From Rhodocyclaceae bacterium (GTDB lineage Bacteria > Pseudomonadota > Gammaproteobacteria > Burkholderiales > Rhodocyclaceae), in contig JAUXXJ010000005.1 in the NCBI GenBank assembly GCA_030681195.1, positions 62,001-126,000 on the forward strand: a stretch of DNA of 64,000 nucleotides, read 5' to 3'. Positions 1 to 7,363 of the stretch are shown here, one piece after another; position 1 is the first letter of the stretch, and the number at the start of each line of letters is the position of its first letter. Made by a program: the position numbers and the translations under genes. The notes under the pieces were generated by a model. The model was not told the origin of the DNA, made no database searches, and worked only from the letters and a program-made list of their open reading frames with translations.

Positions 1-834
1 CCCGGCGATATCGAGAGTATCAAGGACTGGATCGAAGCCTTCGGCCTGCGCCCGGTGGTGCTGCCTGATATCGGCGATTCGCTCGATGGCCACCTCGTGC
101 CGCAGGAAAACACGCCGCTGACCTTGGGCGGCACCCCCAAGGCCGAGATTGAAAGCATGGGCGAGTCGATTGCCACGCTGGTGATCGGCCGTTCGCTGTT
201 CAAGGCCGCCGACATGCTCGAAGAACGTACCGGTGTGCCGACGCTGCGTTTCGATCATCTGATGGGTCTCGATGCCTGCGATGCTTTTACACACGCACTG
301 GCGAATCTCTCTGGCCTGCCGGTGCCCGAGAAGCTGGAACGCCAGCGCGCACAGTTGCAGGATGCGATGGTCGACACCCATTTCATGACCGGCTTTACGC
401 GCATTGCATTGGCGCTGGACCCTGACCTGCTGCTGGCCTTTGGCGAATTTCTGGTCGGTGTCGGTGCCGAGATCGTGGCGGCTGTGGCTCCCTCGCGGGC
501 GGACGTGCTGGCCGATGTGCCCTGCGCGGCGGTGCAGATCGGTGATCTGGAAGATCTCGAACGCTCGGCCAAGCTGGCCGACGCCCAGTTGCTGATTTCC
601 AATTCGCATGCTGCCCAGAGTGCCGCCCGCCTGCATCTGCCGCTGCTGCGTGCCGGTTTCCCGCAATACGATTTTGTCGGCGGCTATGCGCGTCCGTGGG
701 TGGGTTACCGCGCCGCACGTCAGGCCCTGTTCGATCTCGCCAACCTCTTCCTGGGGCAGCACCATGACATTCCCGCCTACCGTTCCATCTACCGCCCGGC
801 GGCGGAAGCTGACCTTGGCCTGGTCCGGCACTGA
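1..834 (+). CDS. nifN: Nitrogenase cofactor scaffold NifN (3' part)
   Basis: The frame is open from the first base, so the gene starts upstream of the window; 277 C-terminal residues are visible. NifN pairs with NifE to form the NifEN scaffold, on which the FeMo-cofactor precursor matures before transfer to nitrogenase. The segment LPDIGDSLDGHL followed by TLGGT, and the later FDHLMGLDACDAF, match the NifN branch of the NifD/K/E/N family. The next gene is nifX, as expected in a nifENX operon. Identification rests on recalled family motifs and context. Confidence 0.9.
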   Translation, partial: PGDIESIKDWIEAFGLRPVVLPDIGDSLDGHLVPQENTPLTLGGTPKAEIESMGESIATLVIGRSLFKAADMLEERTGVPTLRFDHLMGLDACDAFTHALANLSGLPVPEKLERQRAQLQDAMVDTHFMTGFTRIALALDPDLLLAFGEFLVGVGAEIVAAVAPSRADVLADVPCAAVQIGDLEDLERSAKLADAQLLISNSHAAQSAARLHLPLLRAGFPQYDFVGGYARPWVGYRAARQALFDLANLFLGQHHDIPAYRSIYRPAAEADLGLVRH

Positions 835-847
835 GGGACTGCCGACC

Positions 848-1264
848 ATGTTGAAAGTTGCCTTCGCCACTGCCGACCGCGAGCGCGTGAATCAGCATTT
901 CGGTGCGGCAACGCGCTTTGCCATTTACAGCATGGATGGCGAGCGCGCCAAGCTGGTGGAAGTGGCCGAGTTTCCCGAAGAAGCGATGGATGGCAAGGAA
1001 GACAAGCTGACGGCCAAGATCGCCGCGCTGAATGGCTGTGCCGCCGTGTATTGCCTCGCGGTGGGCGGTTCGGCGGTGCGCCAGTTGCTGGCGAGTGGCA
1101 TCCAGCCGGTGCGGCTCGACGAAGTGCAAGGCATTGAGGCACTGCTGGCGCAATTGCGGCAAGCGGTGCGCGAAGGCGGCGTGCCGTGGATCGACAAGGC
1201 CCTGAAGCGCGACGCCAAGGGTGAGCGTTTCGATCAAATGGCCGCCGAAGGGTGGGACGAATGA
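848..1264 (+). CDS. nifX: NifX, FeMo-cofactor precursor carrier
   Basis: A 138-residue cytoplasmic protein of the NifX/NafY dinitrogenase-cofactor family. It binds the NifB cofactor or its precursor and passes it to NifEN. It opens with MLKVAFATADRERVNQHFG, the typical beginning of a NifX domain. A longer open frame exists upstream, but the ATG at 848 lies just after the nifN stop and gives the normal family length. The last codons overlap the next start (ATGA), showing tight coupling in the nifENX operon. Confidence 0.93.
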   Translation: MLKVAFATADRERVNQHFGAATRFAIYSMDGERAKLVEVAEFPEEAMDGKEDKLTAKIAALNGCAAVYCLAVGGSAVRQLLASGIQPVRLDEVQGIEALLAQLRQAVREGGVPWIDKALKRDAKGERFDQMAAEGWDE

Positions 1265-1674
1265 TCCAGCGCAGCGGACACATCATGGCGATTCGCGATG
1301 GTCTGGCGACCGTGCGGGTCGAGCGTGCCTCGGCCTGTTCGAGCTGCGGTACGCGCAGTGTCTGTGGTGCGGGAAGTGCCGCTGGTTCGCAGGTGTCGGT
1401 GCCCGTGCAGCCCGGCGCACGCACGGGGGATCGCGTCACGCTGAGCCTGTCCAACGGCATGCTGACGCGTGCGGCCCTGCTGGCCTATCTGTTGCCTGCG
1501 TTGACGACGATCTTCGGTGCCGCGCTGTTGTCCTCTGCCGGCGATCTGGCTGCGGTGGCGGGGGCCTTGTGCGGCCTTGGGCTGGGACTGCTGGCCTTGC
1601 GATTTCTGGGGCGCCGTCAGTCGGCGTGCACCCCGCTCATGATTGATTCACAACCCTTTGGAGAGTCTTTATGA
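1261..1674 (+). CDS. RseC/MucC-like membrane protein in the nif operon
   Basis: A 137-residue protein resembling the RseC_MucC (SoxR-reducing system) family. A soluble N-terminal part carries three clustered cysteines (about residues 26, 29 and 35). Two hydrophobic helices follow at about 70-92 and 95-116. RseC partners Rsx/Rnf electron-transfer complexes, and Rnf supplies low-potential electrons to nitrogenase in other diazotrophs. An accessory redox role for nitrogen fixation is therefore plausible but inferred. The start codon overlaps the nifX stop (ATGA), and its own stop overlaps the next start in the same way. The family assignment is moderate because such cysteine-plus-two-helix proteins are short. 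Confidence 0.7.
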   Translation: MIQRSGHIMAIRDGLATVRVERASACSSCGTRSVCGAGSAAGSQVSVPVQPGARTGDRVTLSLSNGMLTRAALLAYLLPALTTIFGAALLSSAGDLAAVAGALCGLGLGLLALRFLGRRQSACTPLMIDSQPFGESL

Positions 1675-2123
1675 CCACCCTCGATCCCATTTACGAGAGC
1701 GATTTCATCAAGGAGATGATTCGCCAGATGCGCGCCCTCGACAGCTACGGCACCTACGACGGCCTGTCGGGCGACAAGCTGCTGGAGCCGCTGATCCTCA
1801 CCAAGGAACGCAAGGCGACCATTCCCATCATCGGCGATCCCGATGAGGAAACCATTGCCCGCGTCAAAGCCTTTTACAACGCCATCGCCACGCTGGTCGA
1901 GAAGGAATGCGGCCTGATGGCCGTCCCCTTCATTAACCTGACGCACGAAGGCTTTGGCCGCGTGCTGATCACCGTCGGCAAACTGGTAGCGGTTGAAAAG
2001 ACCCTGCGCGACGTGCATCGCTTCGGCTTTGATTCGCTATCGAAGATGAAGACCGAGGCCGACAAGCTGCTTTCCATCGCCATCGAGCGTATTGGTACCT
2101 ATCCAGAAGTGGCAGGGCTCTGA
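1671..2123 (+). CDS. NifX-associated protein (DUF269)
   Basis: A 150-residue soluble protein of the DUF269 family, which sits directly downstream of nifX in many diazotrophs and whose biochemical role is not settled. The N-terminal pattern FIKEMIRQMRALDSYGTYDG and the following KLLEPLIL are characteristic. It begins with an ATG overlapping the preceding stop and has a good purine-rich ribosome site (ggagag) upstream. The next small gene starts 2 bases after its stop. The position between nifX and fdxB suggests a role in cofactor assembly or electron supply; this is inference from conserved neighbourhood. Confidence 0.9.
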   Translation: MTTLDPIYESDFIKEMIRQMRALDSYGTYDGLSGDKLLEPLILTKERKATIPIIGDPDEETIARVKAFYNAIATLVEKECGLMAVPFINLTHEGFGRVLITVGKLVAVEKTLRDVHRFGFDSLSKMKTEADKLLSIAIERIGTYPEVAGL

Positions 2124-2125
2124 TC

Positions 2126-2335
2126 ATGACCGAAGAGGAACTCAAAGACCTCGACAAGGAAGTGAAGAAGCTCAAGCGCATCGCTTCCGAATGGGCCGGC
2201 AAGTTGCACGACCTCGTCGAGGATCGTCTGCCGTCCGGTTACCAGGAAATCCCCGGCATCGCCCAATCCACCTTCGACGCTTGCAAGGCCTGGGCCGATG
2301 CCAACGCAAAACTCAAGTCAATGCAACCCTCCTAG
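2126..2335 (+). CDS. Small CCE_0567-type nif protein (DUF683)
   Basis: A 69-residue, highly charged helical protein. It fits the DUF683/CCE_0567 family of small proteins found between the DUF269 gene and fdxB in nif clusters; a cyanobacterial member is described as a metal-binding helical hairpin. The sequence shows a lysine- and glutamate-rich first helix (about residues 3-32) and a second helix (about 43-66), consistent with a two-helix fold. It starts 2 bases after the preceding stop, so it is surely cotranscribed. Its function is unknown. Confidence 0.85.
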   Translation: MTEEELKDLDKEVKKLKRIASEWAGKLHDLVEDRLPSGYQEIPGIAQSTFDACKAWADANAKLKSMQPS

Positions 2336-2347
2336 AAAGGAAAAACC

Positions 2348-2626
2348 ATGAGCGCAGTAACCCGTGGCGGTACGCCCTGGACACCCCAGTACGTCGAAGC
2401 CATCAACCCGAAGAACTGTATCGGCTGCGGCCGCTGCTACAAGGTTTGCACGCGCGATGTGCTGACCCTCGTCGATCGCGGTGAGGACGACGATATGGAT
2501 GAGGATGACTGGGACGACGAGGATGCCAAGGCGATGATGACCGTCAAGAACGCCATGGACTGCATCGGCTGCGGCGCCTGCGGACGTACCTGTCCGAAGG
2601 ACTGCTTCACCTTCGTCACGGCCTGA
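2348..2626 (+). CDS. fdxB: Nif-specific ferredoxin III (FdxB)
   Basis: A 92-residue 2[4Fe-4S] ferredoxin of the FdxB type. The first cluster motif is CIGCGRCYKVC (Cys 24, 27, 30, 34). The second is CIGCGACGRTC (Cys 72, 75, 78, 82). Between them lies a strongly acidic insert (about residues 46-60), typical of nif-specific ferredoxin III. A ribosome site (gaaagg) precedes the ATG. It probably donates electrons within cofactor synthesis or to nitrogenase. It lies in the same operon as nifX and the DUF269 gene. Confidence 0.93.
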   Translation: MSAVTRGGTPWTPQYVEAINPKNCIGCGRCYKVCTRDVLTLVDRGEDDDMDEDDWDDEDAKAMMTVKNAMDCIGCGACGRTCPKDCFTFVTA

Positions 2627-2636
2627 GGCATCGGGC

Positions 2637-2960
2637 ATGCCGAGACCGCAGAAACATGTCTTCGTCTGCTCGCAGCAGCGGCCGCCCGGGCACCCGCGCG
2701 GCTCCTGCGGGGCGAAGGGCTGCCAGGAAGTACTGGAGGAATTCATGTTCGAATTCCAGCAGCGCCAGTGCTTCGATACGGTGGCGGTCACGCCGGCCGG
2801 CTGCATCGGCCCCTGCAGCATGGGGCCGAACGTGCTGGTCTATCCCGAAGGCGTGTTCTATACGAATGTGAAGAAAGAAGACGTCAAGGCCATCTTCGAC
2901 GAGCACCTGCTCGGCGGCCAGCCGGTCGAGCGCCTGCGGGCGCCGGCGGAGGTCTGGTGA
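2637..2960 (+). CDS. Thioredoxin-fold [2Fe-2S] ferredoxin
   Basis: A 107-residue protein with the cysteine pattern of thioredoxin-like [2Fe-2S] ferredoxins: Cys 11, Cys 24, then CIGPC with Cys 56 and Cys 60. The opening KHVFVCSQQRPPGHPRGSCG is diagnostic. Such ferredoxins accompany nif genes in several proteobacteria and are presumed electron carriers or cluster donors. It starts 10 bases after fdxB, and its stop overlaps the start of the next frame, so it belongs to the same operon. Confidence 0.88.
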   Translation: MPRPQKHVFVCSQQRPPGHPRGSCGAKGCQEVLEEFMFEFQQRQCFDTVAVTPAGCIGPCSMGPNVLVYPEGVFYTNVKKEDVKAIFDEHLLGGQPVERLRAPAEVW

Positions 2961-3382
2961 CAGCAGTGCCAAAGCCCGAGCCGCGCCTGCTCTGCTTCCA
3001 CAAGCAGGGCACCAGCGCGCGCACGCGCTTCGTGCGCTGGCCGCACGGCATGCTGGCTTTCGAGCCACTGCCGGCGGGGGCGAAACTGCTCGATGAAAAG
3101 TCGGCGTTGGTAAGACGGCATCCCGCCGATGTGTTGGTCGATGCGGCCGCCCGTCTGGGCATGCCGGCCGACGCCCTGCGTGCGGAAACAGAGTTCGGGG
3201 CGGTCATCGCCACGCCTGAAGGCGATGTCCCGGTCTTCCTCGTGCAATTCACCTCGCTTGATCCGCCCTTTGCCGAGGTTGAAAAACACGGCGGCAAGTT
3301 CATTGCCATTACCGAGGCGCGCGACTGTGGCGCCCTTGAGCTTGCGCTGCTGCGCAAAGCCTACGAGATCATCATCGGCTAG
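2957..3382 (+). CDS. Unknown nif-cluster protein
   Basis: A 141-residue soluble protein, probably starting at the GTG at 2957, which overlaps the stop of the ferredoxin gene. I do not recognise a family. It has no cysteine-rich motif; the only cysteines visible are isolated. The C-terminal half contains VPVFLVQFTSLDPPF and ends in a helix (ALELALLRKAYEIIIG). Translational coupling to the ferredoxin gene suggests a role in nitrogen fixation, but none can be named. Bases 3096-3119 match 20 of 24 positions of the dispersed repeat found elsewhere in the window. Confidence 0.75.
   Translation: MTAVPKPEPRLLCFHKQGTSARTRFVRWPHGMLAFEPLPAGAKLLDEKSALVRRHPADVLVDAAARLGMPADALRAETEFGAVIATPEGDVPVFLVQFTSLDPPFAEVEKHGGKFIAITEARDCGALELALLRKAYEIIIG
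3096..3119 (-). repeat. Dispersed 24-bp repeat, copy 1 (degenerate, inside a nif ORF)
   Basis: Matches 20 of 24 positions in inverse orientation, within the unknown nif-cluster gene. This is the weakest member of the family and may be chance. Confidence 0.5.
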
Positions 3383-3384
3383 TT

Positions 3385-3400
3385 TGTCGGTTTTGCGACA
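3385..3400 (+). promoter_or_regulatory. NifA upstream activator site
   Basis: TGT-N10-ACA, the exact NifA binding consensus, lies 41 bases before the -24/-12 promoter at 3441. Spacing is shorter than the usual 80-150 bases but within what activator looping or direct contact could allow. Confidence 0.75.
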
Positions 3401-3440
3401 AGCAACCTGTTCGGCTGCTTAAAAACAATGGCTTACAGGG

Positions 3441-3455
3441 TGGCACGGCGCTTGC
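3441..3455 (+). promoter_or_regulatory. Sigma-54 (-24/-12) promoter of iscA-nifU-nifS
   Basis: TGGCAC, five bases, then TTGC is a perfect sigma-54 promoter core. It lies 31 bases upstream of the iscA-nif start and downstream of a NifA site. It should drive iscA-nif, nifU and nifS as a separate NifA-dependent unit. Confidence 0.92.
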
Positions 3456-3485
3456 GACTCTCCGAAAAACCTAACGGAGATCGAC

Positions 3486-3809
3486 ATGATCCAACTCACC
3501 CCCAAAGCGAGCAAAGCCGTCAAACGCTTCATCAAATTTTCCGAAACGCCGGTTACCGGCATGCGCGTCACCATCTCGGGTGGCGGCTGCTCCGGCTTCC
3601 AGTACAACTTGAAGCTTGAAGCATCTGCGGCGGCCGACGATACGGTGCTCGATATCGATGGCATCCAGATGATGGTCGATCCCGCCACGCTGCCGCTGGT
3701 CGATGGGCTGGTGATCGACTTCATCGACTCGATGACCGAAAGTGGTTTCAAGTTCGACAACCCCAACGCCAAAGCCTCTTGCGGCTGTGGCAAGTCATTC
3801 ACGATATAA
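3486..3809 (+). CDS. Nif-type iron-sulfur carrier IscA/HesB
   Basis: A 107-residue A-type iron-sulfur carrier (IscA-nif, also called HesB). It receives clusters from NifU and delivers them to target enzymes. The three conserved cysteines are present: Cys 35 in [10 protein letters not shown] and Cys 99/101 in the C-terminal SCGCG. The ATG at 3486 follows a ribosome site (acggaga) and the sigma-54 promoter at 3441. nifU begins 11 bases after its stop. Together with nifU and nifS it forms the nitrogenase-specific Fe-S assembly operon. Confidence 0.93.
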   Translation: MIQLTPKASKAVKRFIKFSETPVTGMRVTISGGGCSGFQYNLKLEASAAADDTVLDIDGIQMMVDPATLPLVDGLVIDFIDSMTESGFKFDNPNAKASCGCGKSFTI

Positions 3810-3820
3810 GGAAGACGGCC

Positions 3821-4702
3821 ATGTGGGACTACTCGGAAAAAGTTCGCGAACATTTCTTCAACCCGCGCAATGCCGGGGTGCTTGATGGGGCCAATGGCGT
3901 GGGCGATGTTGGCTCAATCAAGTGCGGCGACGCGTTGCGCCTGATGCTCAAGGTCGATCCGGAAACCGAAATCATTCAGGACGCGAGTTTCCAGACCTTT
4001 GGCTGCGGCTCGGCGATTGCTTCCAGCTCGGCGCTGACCGAGATGATCAAGGGCAAGACGCTCGACGAGGCGCTCAAGGTCAGCAATCAGGAAATCGCCG
4101 ACTGGCTTGACGGTCTGCCGCCCGAGAAGATGCACTGCTCGGTGATGGGGCGCGAAGCACTGCAGGCGGCGGTGGCCAACTATCGCGGCGAAGAATGGAA
4201 GGACGATCACGAGGAAGGCGCACTGATCTGCAAGTGTTTTGCCATCGACGCGGTGATGATCGAGGACGTCGTGCGTGCCAACGGGCTGACGACGGTGGAG
4301 CAGGTCGCCAATTACACCAAGGCCGGCGGCGGTTGCGCTTCGTGCCACGAGGGCATCGAGGAAATTCTGACCAAGGTGGCGAAAGATGTGTGCACTGCGC
4401 CCATCGCTGAAACCAAGCCCACACCGGCCTCTGTCCCCGTGACGGCGCCCAAGCTCACCAGCTTCCAGCGCATGCGCAAGATCGAGGAGACCATCGAGTC
4501 GATCCGGCCGATGCTGCAACGCGACCACGGTGACATCGAGATCGTCGAGATCGACGGCAAGAACATCTACGTCAATTTGAAGGGTGCCTGTGTGGGTTGC
4601 ATGATGGAAGCGGCAACGCTCAACGGCATCCAGACGCAACTGGTCGAAGCGCTGGGCGAGTTCGTGCGCCTGCTGCCGGCCAACATGCTCGGGAGAGCTT
4701 GA
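3821..4702 (+). CDS. nifU: NifU, Fe-S cluster assembly scaffold
   Basis: A 293-residue full-length three-domain NifU. The N-terminal IscU-like scaffold has Cys 35, 62 and 106. A central [2Fe-2S] domain has Cys 137, 139, 172 and 175 (CKC and CASC). The C-terminal NFU domain has CVGC at 257-260. NifU builds clusters from sulfur supplied by NifS for nitrogenase. An open frame extends upstream into iscA, but the ATG at 3821 begins with the canonical [19 protein letters not shown]. Its stop TGA overlaps the nifS ATG by one base. Confidence 0.96.
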   Translation: MWDYSEKVREHFFNPRNAGVLDGANGVGDVGSIKCGDALRLMLKVDPETEIIQDASFQTFGCGSAIASSSALTEMIKGKTLDEALKVSNQEIADWLDGLPPEKMHCSVMGREALQAAVANYRGEEWKDDHEEGALICKCFAIDAVMIEDVVRANGLTTVEQVANYTKAGGGCASCHEGIEEILTKVAKDVCTAPIAETKPTPASVPVTAPKLTSFQRMRKIEETIESIRPMLQRDHGDIEIVEIDGKNIYVNLKGACVGCMMEAATLNGIQTQLVEALGEFVRLLPANMLGRA

Positions 4703-5907
4703 TGAACGACGCCCCGATCTATCTCGACAACAACGCCACGACGGCCTGCGATCCGGCGGTGGTGCAGGCCATGCTGCCTTTCTTCACCGAACAGTTCGGC
4801 AACCCGTCCTCGATGCACAGCTTCGGCAACAAGGTCGGTTTTGCGCTGAAGGAGGCACGGGCAAAGGTGCAGGCGCTGCTTGGCGCCGAGCATGAATCGG
4901 AGATCATCTTCACCTCCTGCGGCACCGAGTCCGATTCCACCGCGATCCTGTCGGCACTCAAGGCGCAGCCGGAGCGCAACCAGATCATCACCACCGCCGT
5001 TGAGCATCCGGCCATTCTCACGCTTTGCGAGTATCTGGAGAAGGAAGGCTATGCCGTCACGCGCCTGTCCGTGGATAAGCGCGGTCGCCTCGATATGGAT
5101 GAATACAAGTCGGCGCTCGGCCCGCGTACCGCCATCGTCTCGGCGATGTGGGCCAACAACGAAACCGGCACGATCTTCCCGGTCGAGCAGATGGCCGAGA
5201 TGGCACATGCCGTCGGCGCGCAGTTCCATACCGATGCCGTGCAGGCCGTCGGCAAGATCGCCATCGACCTGAAGAAAACGCAGATCGACATGCTCTCGGT
5301 CTCGGGCCACAAGCTGCATGCGCCCAAGGGCGTCGGCGTGCTGTATCTGAAGCGCGGCACGCGCTATCGGCCCTTGCTGCGCGGCGGTCACCAGGAGCGC
5401 AGTCGCCGTGCCGGTACCGAGAACGCCGCCTCCATCGTGGGGCTTGGCGTGGCCTGCGAGTTGGCGCAGGAACACATGGCCTTCGAGAACACCGAGGTGA
5501 AGCGCTTGCGCGACAAACTGGAGGCAGGGATTCTCGCCGCCGTGCCGAGTTGCTTTCCGACCGGCGACGTGAACAACCGCCTGCCGAATACCAGCAACAT
5601 TGCTTTCGAATTCATCGAGGGCGAGGCTATCCTGCTGCTGCTCAACAAGGCCGGTATTGCGGCTTCGTCGGGCTCGGCCTGTACGTCTGGTTCGCTAGAA
5701 CCTTCGCATGTGATGCGCGCGATGGGCATTCCCTACACGGCGGCACACGGCACCACCCGTTTCTCGCTGTCGCGCTACAACACCGAGGCCGAGATTGATC
5801 GCGTGATTGCGGCGGTGCCGGCGATCATTGCCCAGTTGCGCAAGCTTTCGCCCTACTGGGGTGATAGTGGGCCGAAGGAGGAGACGTTCGCACCGGCGTA
5901 TGCCTGA
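4702..5907 (+). CDS. nifS: NifS cysteine desulfurase
   Basis: A 401-residue class I pyridoxal-phosphate cysteine desulfurase that supplies sulfur to NifU. The PLP lysine is Lys 204 in SVSGHKLHAPKG. The persulfide-forming cysteine is Cys 327 in the flexible loop GSACTSGSLEPSHV. The cofactor-stacking histidine is in VEHPAI. The N-terminus [14 protein letters not shown] is typical. The start overlaps the nifU stop, so translation is coupled. A strong hairpin terminator follows within 20 bases, closing the nif region. Confidence 0.96.
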   Translation: MNDAPIYLDNNATTACDPAVVQAMLPFFTEQFGNPSSMHSFGNKVGFALKEARAKVQALLGAEHESEIIFTSCGTESDSTAILSALKAQPERNQIITTAVEHPAILTLCEYLEKEGYAVTRLSVDKRGRLDMDEYKSALGPRTAIVSAMWANNETGTIFPVEQMAEMAHAVGAQFHTDAVQAVGKIAIDLKKTQIDMLSVSGHKLHAPKGVGVLYLKRGTRYRPLLRGGHQERSRRAGTENAASIVGLGVACELAQEHMAFENTEVKRLRDKLEAGILAAVPSCFPTGDVNNRLPNTSNIAFEFIEGEAILLLLNKAGIAASSGSACTSGSLEPSHVMRAMGIPYTAAHGTTRFSLSRYNTEAEIDRVIAAVPAIIAQLRKLSPYWGDSGPKEETFAPAYA

Positions 5908-5925
5908 TTCGTCTCGACCCAAAGC

Positions 5926-5962
5926 AAACGGGCCAGGAATCGCTTCCTGACCCGTTTTTTAT
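5926..5962 (+). terminator. Rho-independent terminator after nifS
   Basis: AAACGGG and CAGGAA pair with TTCCTG and CCCGTTT around a 4-base loop, with one internal mismatch, and a T-run follows. It also sits just past the 3' end of the opposite-strand tRNA-Val and may terminate both. Confidence 0.88.
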
Positions 5963-5965
5963 TTC

Positions 5966-6040
5966 TGGTGGGTCGTAGTGGGATCGAACCACTGACCCCT
6001 GCCGTGTGAAGGCAGTGCTCTACCGCTGAGCTAACGACCC
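5966..6040 (-). tRNA. tRNA-Val (CAC)
   Basis: On the minus strand a complete cloverleaf folds. The acceptor stem is GGGTCGT/ACGACCC, the D-stem GCTC/GAGC, the anticodon stem CTGCC/GGCAG with loop TTCACAC (anticodon CAC, reading GUG), and the T-stem AGTGG/CCACT with TTCGATC in the loop. CCA is encoded. The length is 75 bases including CCA. Confidence 0.95.
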
Positions 6041-6065
6041 AATTTCTGTGGCGCGGATTATAGCC

Positions 6066-7268
6066 TTACTTGATCACCGCCGCGATGGCTTTGGCCACGT
6101 AATCGATGTTCTTGGTGTTCAGTGCAGCCACACAAATCCGGCCGGTGCCGACGGCGTAGATGCCGTATTCGGCGCGCATCTTTTCTACTTGTGCAGCCGT
6201 CAGGCCGGTGTAGGAGAACATGCCGCGCTGCACGTTGATGAACTCGAAGCCCGCGGCGCCGTTGGCGGTGAGTTTTTCGACCAGGCTGGTACGCATGGCG
6301 CGAATGCGGTCGCGCATGCCGGACAACTCGTCTTCCCACATCTGGCGCAACTCGGGGCTGGACAGCACGGCCGCGACGACGGCGCCGCCGTGGGTGGGCG
6401 GGTTGGAGTAGTTGGTGCGAATGACGCGCTTGACTTGCGACATGACGCGGGCCGACTCGTCCTTGCTATCGGTGACGATGGTCAATGCGCCGACGCGCTC
6501 GCCGTAGAGCGAGAAGGACTTGGAGAACGAGCTGGAAACGAAGAACTGCAGGCCGGAGGCAGCGAACAGGTCGAGCGCGGCGGCGTCCTGCTTGATACCG
6601 TCGGCGAAGCCCTGGTAGGCCATGTCGATGAAGGCAACGAGGTTCTTTTCCTTGACGGCAGCCACCACTTCGGCCCACTGCGCGGCGGTGATGTCAGCGC
6701 CGGTGGGGTTATGGCAGCAGGCGTGCAGCACGACGATGGACTTGGCGGGCATCGCGGCCAGTGCGGCCTTCATGCCGGCGAAATCGACGCCACGGGTGGC
6801 GGCATCGTAGTAGGCGTAATCCTTGACGGGGAAGCCGGCGGACTCGAACAGGGCACGGTGGTTTTCCCAACTGGGGTTGCTGATGTAAACGGTGGCGTCG
6901 GGCAGCAGGCGCTTCAGATAGTCGGCGCCGACCTTGAGGGCACCGGTGCCGCCGAGGCACTGGGCAGTGATGGCGCGGCCGGCGGCGAGCAACTCACTGT
7001 CCTTGCCAAACATCAGGTTCTGTACCGCGCCGTTGTAGGCCGGGGTGCCTTCGATGGGCTGGTAGCCGCGCGGCGGCTGGGTTTCCATGCGGGTTTTCTC
7101 GGCCTGCTTGACGGCGGCCAGCAGCGGGATCTTGCCATCATCGCCGAAGTAGACGCCGACGCCGAGGTTGACCTTGGCGGGATTGGTTTCGGCGTTATAA
7201 GCTTCATTCAGGCCCAGGATCGGGTCGCGGGGGGCCATTTCGACGGCGGCGAAGAGGGAAGTGCTCAT
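6066..7268 (-). CDS. tyrB: Aromatic/aspartate amino acid aminotransferase (TyrB type)
   Basis: A 400-residue class I PLP aminotransferase of the TyrB/AspC subfamily, transferring amino groups between aromatic or acidic amino acids and 2-oxoglutarate. The cofactor lysine is Lys 250 in SSSFSKSFSLYGERVG. HNPTG (about 186-190) and YISNPSWENH are subfamily motifs. The N-terminal MAPRDPILGLNEAY is typical. TyrB and AspC cannot be told apart without alignment; RGYQPIEGTPAYN fits both. It lies divergent from uvrB, with a copy of the dispersed repeat in the 95-base gap. Confidence 0.9.
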   Translation of the reverse strand: MSTSLFAAVEMAPRDPILGLNEAYNAETNPAKVNLGVGVYFGDDGKIPLLAAVKQAEKTRMETQPPRGYQPIEGTPAYNGAVQNLMFGKDSELLAAGRAITAQCLGGTGALKVGADYLKRLLPDATVYISNPSWENHRALFESAGFPVKDYAYYDAATRGVDFAGMKAALAAMPAKSIVVLHACCHNPTGADITAAQWAEVVAAVKEKNLVAFIDMAYQGFADGIKQDAAALDLFAASGLQFFVSSSFSKSFSLYGERVGALTIVTDSKDESARVMSQVKRVIRTNYSNPPTHGGAVVAAVLSSPELRQMWEDELSGMRDRIRAMRTSLVEKLTANGAAGFEFINVQRGMFSYTGLTAAQVEKMRAEYGIYAVGTGRICVAALNTKNIDYVAKAIAAVIK

Positions 7269-7325
7269 TGTGGCAATGCTCCGAAAAGAGGGGATGGAAT
7301 CAAACGCGTGATAATACCGAATTGT

Positions 7326-7349
7326 GCCGTCCCGCCAGCGCCGACTTTT
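7326..7349 (+). repeat. Dispersed 24-bp repeat, copy 2
   Basis: An exact consensus copy of the family, in the gap between tyrB and uvrB. It ends 14 bases before the uvrB ATG, so the mRNA leader of uvrB probably contains it. Confidence 0.9.
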
Positions 7350-7363
7350 GATAAAACTTTCCG

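Noticed and set aside
395..1237. Minus-strand 280-residue frame over nifN/nifX
   Set aside because: Shadow of the nif genes with no recognisable domain.
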